Below, in pieces: positions 61,381 to 64,000 of a stretch of 64,000 bases of DNA (within the stretch, counting starts at the first letter, position 1; every line of letters starts with the position of its first letter). The position numbers and the translations under genes are program-made. Where the stretch lies: contig JAPJBO010000114.1 of the NCBI GenBank assembly GCA_030068145.1, positions 1 to 64,000 on the forward strand, given 5' to 3'. Origin of the DNA: Diplonema papillatum (Eukaryota; Euglenozoa; Diplonemea; Diplonemida; Diplonemidae). The notes under the pieces were generated by a model. It worked only from the letters and a program-made list of their open reading frames with translations. It was not told the DNA's origin and did no database searches.

Positions 61381-63369
61381 CTAGATCCCTGGAGTTATGG
61401 GCGTGAGGAAAGGCATGAACCTGGTGTTGGCCAAATCAGCATCCGTGGTCGCCTTCCGAATGAGGTTTACCAATGATTGCGGCGGCGAGACACCCGAACG
61501 CCGGATGTGGAGGAGTGCGAGCTCTGCAGCATCGGTCAACCCTGTTGCACAGAAAAGCTTGGTGAAGTGGATGAGAACGGTGCTCGAAGCTCCGGCGCTG
61601 TGTTTGGCCCACAGGTCCGACCCCATCTGCGCAGCCTCCAGCTTCACACCGCCGCCTTGCTCAGCTGCTGTTGTTAAGCCTGTCAACGCTGCGAGCATGA
61701 TGTCGTCGTTCACAGCCTCGTCCCTCTCAATGACCCTCAGCGTCATCGATATGCCCATCGGGTCACCGCAGACCGCGTGCACACGCAAAAGCTCAAGCAA
61801 GACGTCCAAGCCCACCGGCAGCCGGTCCTCTCTCATCATCATCACCACACCTTCCGCATCGACCCCCGACCGGTGCCTCACGCACGCGCGGAGCAACGCC
61901 ACGTAGGCTGACTTGTCCATCACCAAGCCGCTGTCCTTCATCGCTATAAAAGAACGCAACGCGAGCTTCAGCACACGCCGTCGAGGCGCTGCCTCAGGCA
62001 AGGGAGGAGGAGAGGAAGATGAGGCGTCCCATGCCATCGGAGCCGACGGCCCGGGTTCACCTCGAAGGGAAGGTGGGGGAGGAGGCACGCGTTTCAGCAG
62101 CGATGCACCTGCACCACCCGCGTGAGCAGGCGAGGGCTCGCGCTGAGGTGCGCGTCTGCTGCCTGCTTCACCACTCAGGTTCGGAACGAACGATTCGATT
62201 TCTCGTGGTGGTGGTGGTAGTCGTGGTGGTGATGGGGGTGCCCTCGCGTGGCGCACGTCATTTACAGACGAGAGCCGCGAAGGACGAGGAGCTCGTTCTC
62301 GTCCACCGTCGGCATCCTTCGCACGCCGAACGAACGACTCCCCCACTGGTGGGTGTTCCTGCGACGGCGAACTTGTGTGACGAAGAACGTTGTCTGTCAA
62401 CGAGAGCTGTGAAACACGCTGAGCTCTACCCCCTTCCGCAGCCTCGGCCTTGACGCTCGGAACGATGGACCCGCCCGGCGGCCCCTGCGGCGGCGGCGGC
62501 GAGGCGCGCTCTGCCCGCTGCGAAGGGAACAAGCCCCGCTCCGCGTCCAGAACGACGGCCTGCGCCACCGCCCGGGCCGTGGCCCGCTGGGTCGACGCGC
62601 GGACGCCGTCTGCCTGCTTCTTCTGCTCTTCCTGGACGCCCCTAGCGCGGCCGGCTGCGACCCAAGCCTTGCCCTGCGAGCCGAGGGCCTCGATTAAGAT
62701 GTCGTCGACGGTCTCTTTTTCGGCGTGGTCCGCGCCCGGCTCGCTTTGGATGCCCGCCCGCTTCATTTCGGAAACGACTTCTTTAAGGCGGATGACGTGC
62801 TGCACAGTTGCCAGGGCCTTGACGACGGCGGTGTAGGTCAAGGCCGTGGGCTCCAGGCCACCGTGTTTCATTTCTTTGAAGTATGCATCGGCGAGGCTGG
62901 CGGACCCGCAGTTTGCGAAGCAAACAATCAGCTGAGTGTACGACAAGGGTCCCGTTGTCACTCCTTTGTGCTTTTTTGCCCGTTCGAAGATTTCCCTCGC
63001 AGCGTAGGACAGCCGGCGTTGCTCTGCAAGAACGGACGCGCCTTCAGAAGCTGCGGCTGCCCGTTGCTGTCGAAGAGTGAGCTCTCGGATCATCTCCGCG
63101 AGGTCTGCGTCCGAAAGCTGCTGCCAGGCGTGCAATAGGCGTGCCAGCACCGTGAGTGGGTTGCCGGGTGCGTCTATGGCACGCATTGCCGCGGCCACAG
63201 ACCGACGGTCGGTGTCTGGTATGCCTCTAGTCAGGGTTGCTGCGAACCCAGCATCCTCGCCCGCCATGGCTCGATGCTGTAAAACAGAGAGCACCACTGC
63301 ACGGGGTATCCACGTGAGCCTTATCCACGGCACAGCCACTGGGCACCGTGCGACCGCCAGTAGGACCAT
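61381..63369 (-). CDS. PPR-type protein (~662 aa)
   Basis: ATG at 63369 assumed (the next possible ATG is 63267); stop at 61381. Residues ~143-215 carry PPR-like helical pairs: LSYTQLIVCFANCGSASLAD, YFKEMKHGGLEPTALTYTAV, KEVVSEMKRAGIQ. The middle (~270-470) is Pro/Arg/Ser-rich and disordered. The C-terminal ~190 residues return to helical repeats (FIAMKDSGLVMDKSAYVALL, ALLHIRRSGVSPPQSLVNLI). PPR proteins bind RNA in mitochondria or plastids. The start MVLLAVARCPVAVPWIRLTW is hydrophobic and Arg-containing, compatible with organelle import but not decisive. The 5' end may be further upstream in another exon. Confidence 0.7.
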   Translation of the reverse strand: MVLLAVARCPVAVPWIRLTWIPRAVVLSVLQHRAMAGEDAGFAATLTRGIPDTDRRSVAAAMRAIDAPGNPLTVLARLLHAWQQLSDADLAEMIRELTLRQQRAAAASEGASVLAEQRRLSYAAREIFERAKKHKGVTTGPLSYTQLIVCFANCGSASLADAYFKEMKHGGLEPTALTYTAVVKALATVQHVIRLKEVVSEMKRAGIQSEPGADHAEKETVDDILIEALGSQGKAWVAAGRARGVQEEQKKQADGVRASTQRATARAVAQAVVLDAERGLFPSQRAERASPPPPQGPPGGSIVPSVKAEAAEGGRAQRVSQLSLTDNVLRHTSSPSQEHPPVGESFVRRAKDADGGRERAPRPSRLSSVNDVRHARAPPSPPRLPPPPREIESFVPNLSGEAGSRRAPQREPSPAHAGGAGASLLKRVPPPPPSLRGEPGPSAPMAWDASSSSPPPLPEAAPRRRVLKLALRSFIAMKDSGLVMDKSAYVALLRACVRHRSGVDAEGVVMMMREDRLPVGLDVLLELLRVHAVCGDPMGISMTLRVIERDEAVNDDIMLAALTGLTTAAEQGGGVKLEAAQMGSDLWAKHSAGASSTVLIHFTKLFCATGLTDAAELALLHIRRSGVSPPQSLVNLIRKATTDADLANTRFMPFLTPITPGI

Positions 63370-64000
63370 CGCAGTATCATGGGCCCCCTCGTGTGAGCAC
63401 ACACCCACTCCTGTGAGCAGGTGCTGGTTGCTTGGGTGCTTTCGGAATAGAAATAGAGATGTTAGGCATCAGTCGTGCTCTCTCCGGTACAAAATGAGTT
63501 TTGCGCTGCTCTGCGAGAACTAGTAGTTCTAGTTTCGTCGAGTGACGGCTTAGTCGTTACGCGTGACGAACCGATCAGGCTGGGCAGAGCGGGCGGACGA
63601 TGGGTTCCTGATGCTGTCGTTCAAAGATGAAAAACATCTTCAGCCAAAAGGTTAACTTGCACCATGTTTAAGTAAAAAAGACCCGAAAACACGAAACCTT
63701 TAAAACACCCACGCTGAAAACCCTGTCGAGACTGCAAGAACTTGTTGCAAGGTAGTTCGCCACCCTGCAAGACCTTGTCGCAAGGCGATTTCTTGTCGGC
63801 ACCTCCGAGCTCTGCCCCTGTGGCAAGGTGCTCCCAACGGTCGTGCGTGCCTGCTGGTGCGGTTGGGCAAACGCTGCTCGAGCTGCGGGGACTCGAAGGT
63901 CCGTTGGGAGACCTTTTGGTCAACGTGCAATTCTTGCACGGAGGACCATGTGCTGGAGAAAGAACGGAACCGGGAGGTAATCTGACCTGAATGTGCCGAT
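63370..64000. other. No gene seen
   Basis: Upstream flank of the PPR gene and window end. A short TGCAAGACCTTGTCG-like direct repeat near 63725-63790. Confidence 0.4.

Noticed and set aside
1-64000. CRISPR arrays, rRNA genes, bacterial-type operons
   Set aside because: No regular direct repeats with unique spacers, no rRNA-like sequence, and genes are widely spaced with spliceosomal introns.

Overview
The window is nuclear DNA of a microbial eukaryote. Conserved proteins are split by GT-AG introns (RNA polymerase I subunit, two Arl8-like GTPases), intergenic distances are kilobases long, and transposon debris is abundant. There is no sign of bacterial operons or ribosome binding sites. The proteins (a Cys-rich repeat of a type I associate with algae, Arl8-like GTPases, a UBE2J-type E2, a putative algal-type selenoprotein, a tyrosine-recombinase retrotransposon) fit a unicellular alga or close relative. 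A chromerid or other alveolate is my best guess, but nothing in the window settles the lineage.

Layout. 1-10.2 kb is repeat-dominated: a ~5 kb block (1319-6570) is followed by a second copy (6884-9640). The first copy carries a ~2.8 kb CTG/CTTGC-rich array with a 367-bp higher-order period; the second has only ~0.37 kb of it. 11.06-11.69 kb (-) holds a peroxiredoxin-like exon in which an in-frame TGA occupies the first Cys of the active-site CxxC, a probable selenocysteine. 14.0-19.0 kb is a mobile-element field with a TA-flanked Tc1/pogo-like DNA transposon (15.13-17.48 kb). 19.45-20.83 kb (-) and 32.45-34.44 kb (-) are two four-exon Arl8-like genes with identical intron positions. Between them lies a nest of repeats around a compact tyrosine-recombinase retrotransposon (25.57-29.21 kb, - strand).

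38.3-39.1 kb (-) encodes an NFKBIL1-like protein. 43.3-44.5 and 45.5-47.6 kb (-) encode two unrecognised proteins. 49.6-50.2 kb (-) is a tail-anchored Ubc6/UBE2J-type E2. 52.6-59.7 kb (-) is the second-largest subunit of RNA polymerase I in four exons, with a very long N-terminal part. 61.4-63.4 kb (-) is a PPR-type protein with a decayed copy of its 3' end just downstream.

Every recognisable host gene (nine) is on the minus strand, with 0.7-11 kb between genes. They have no evident shared pathway: ribosomal RNA synthesis, ER ubiquitination, endolysosomal trafficking, redox and organelle RNA functions sit side by side as ordinary single genes.

Most notable: (1) the UGA-containing peroxiredoxin-like gene; (2) the YR retrotransposon, whose four overlapping frames are each offset by -1, each junction having a TGA stop overlapped by GTG (GTGA), with the recombinase frame before reverse transcriptase and an exact 20-bp direct repeat at both ends; (3) the ~1,921-residue Pol I subunit; (4) the tandem block with its strongly length-variable CTG array.
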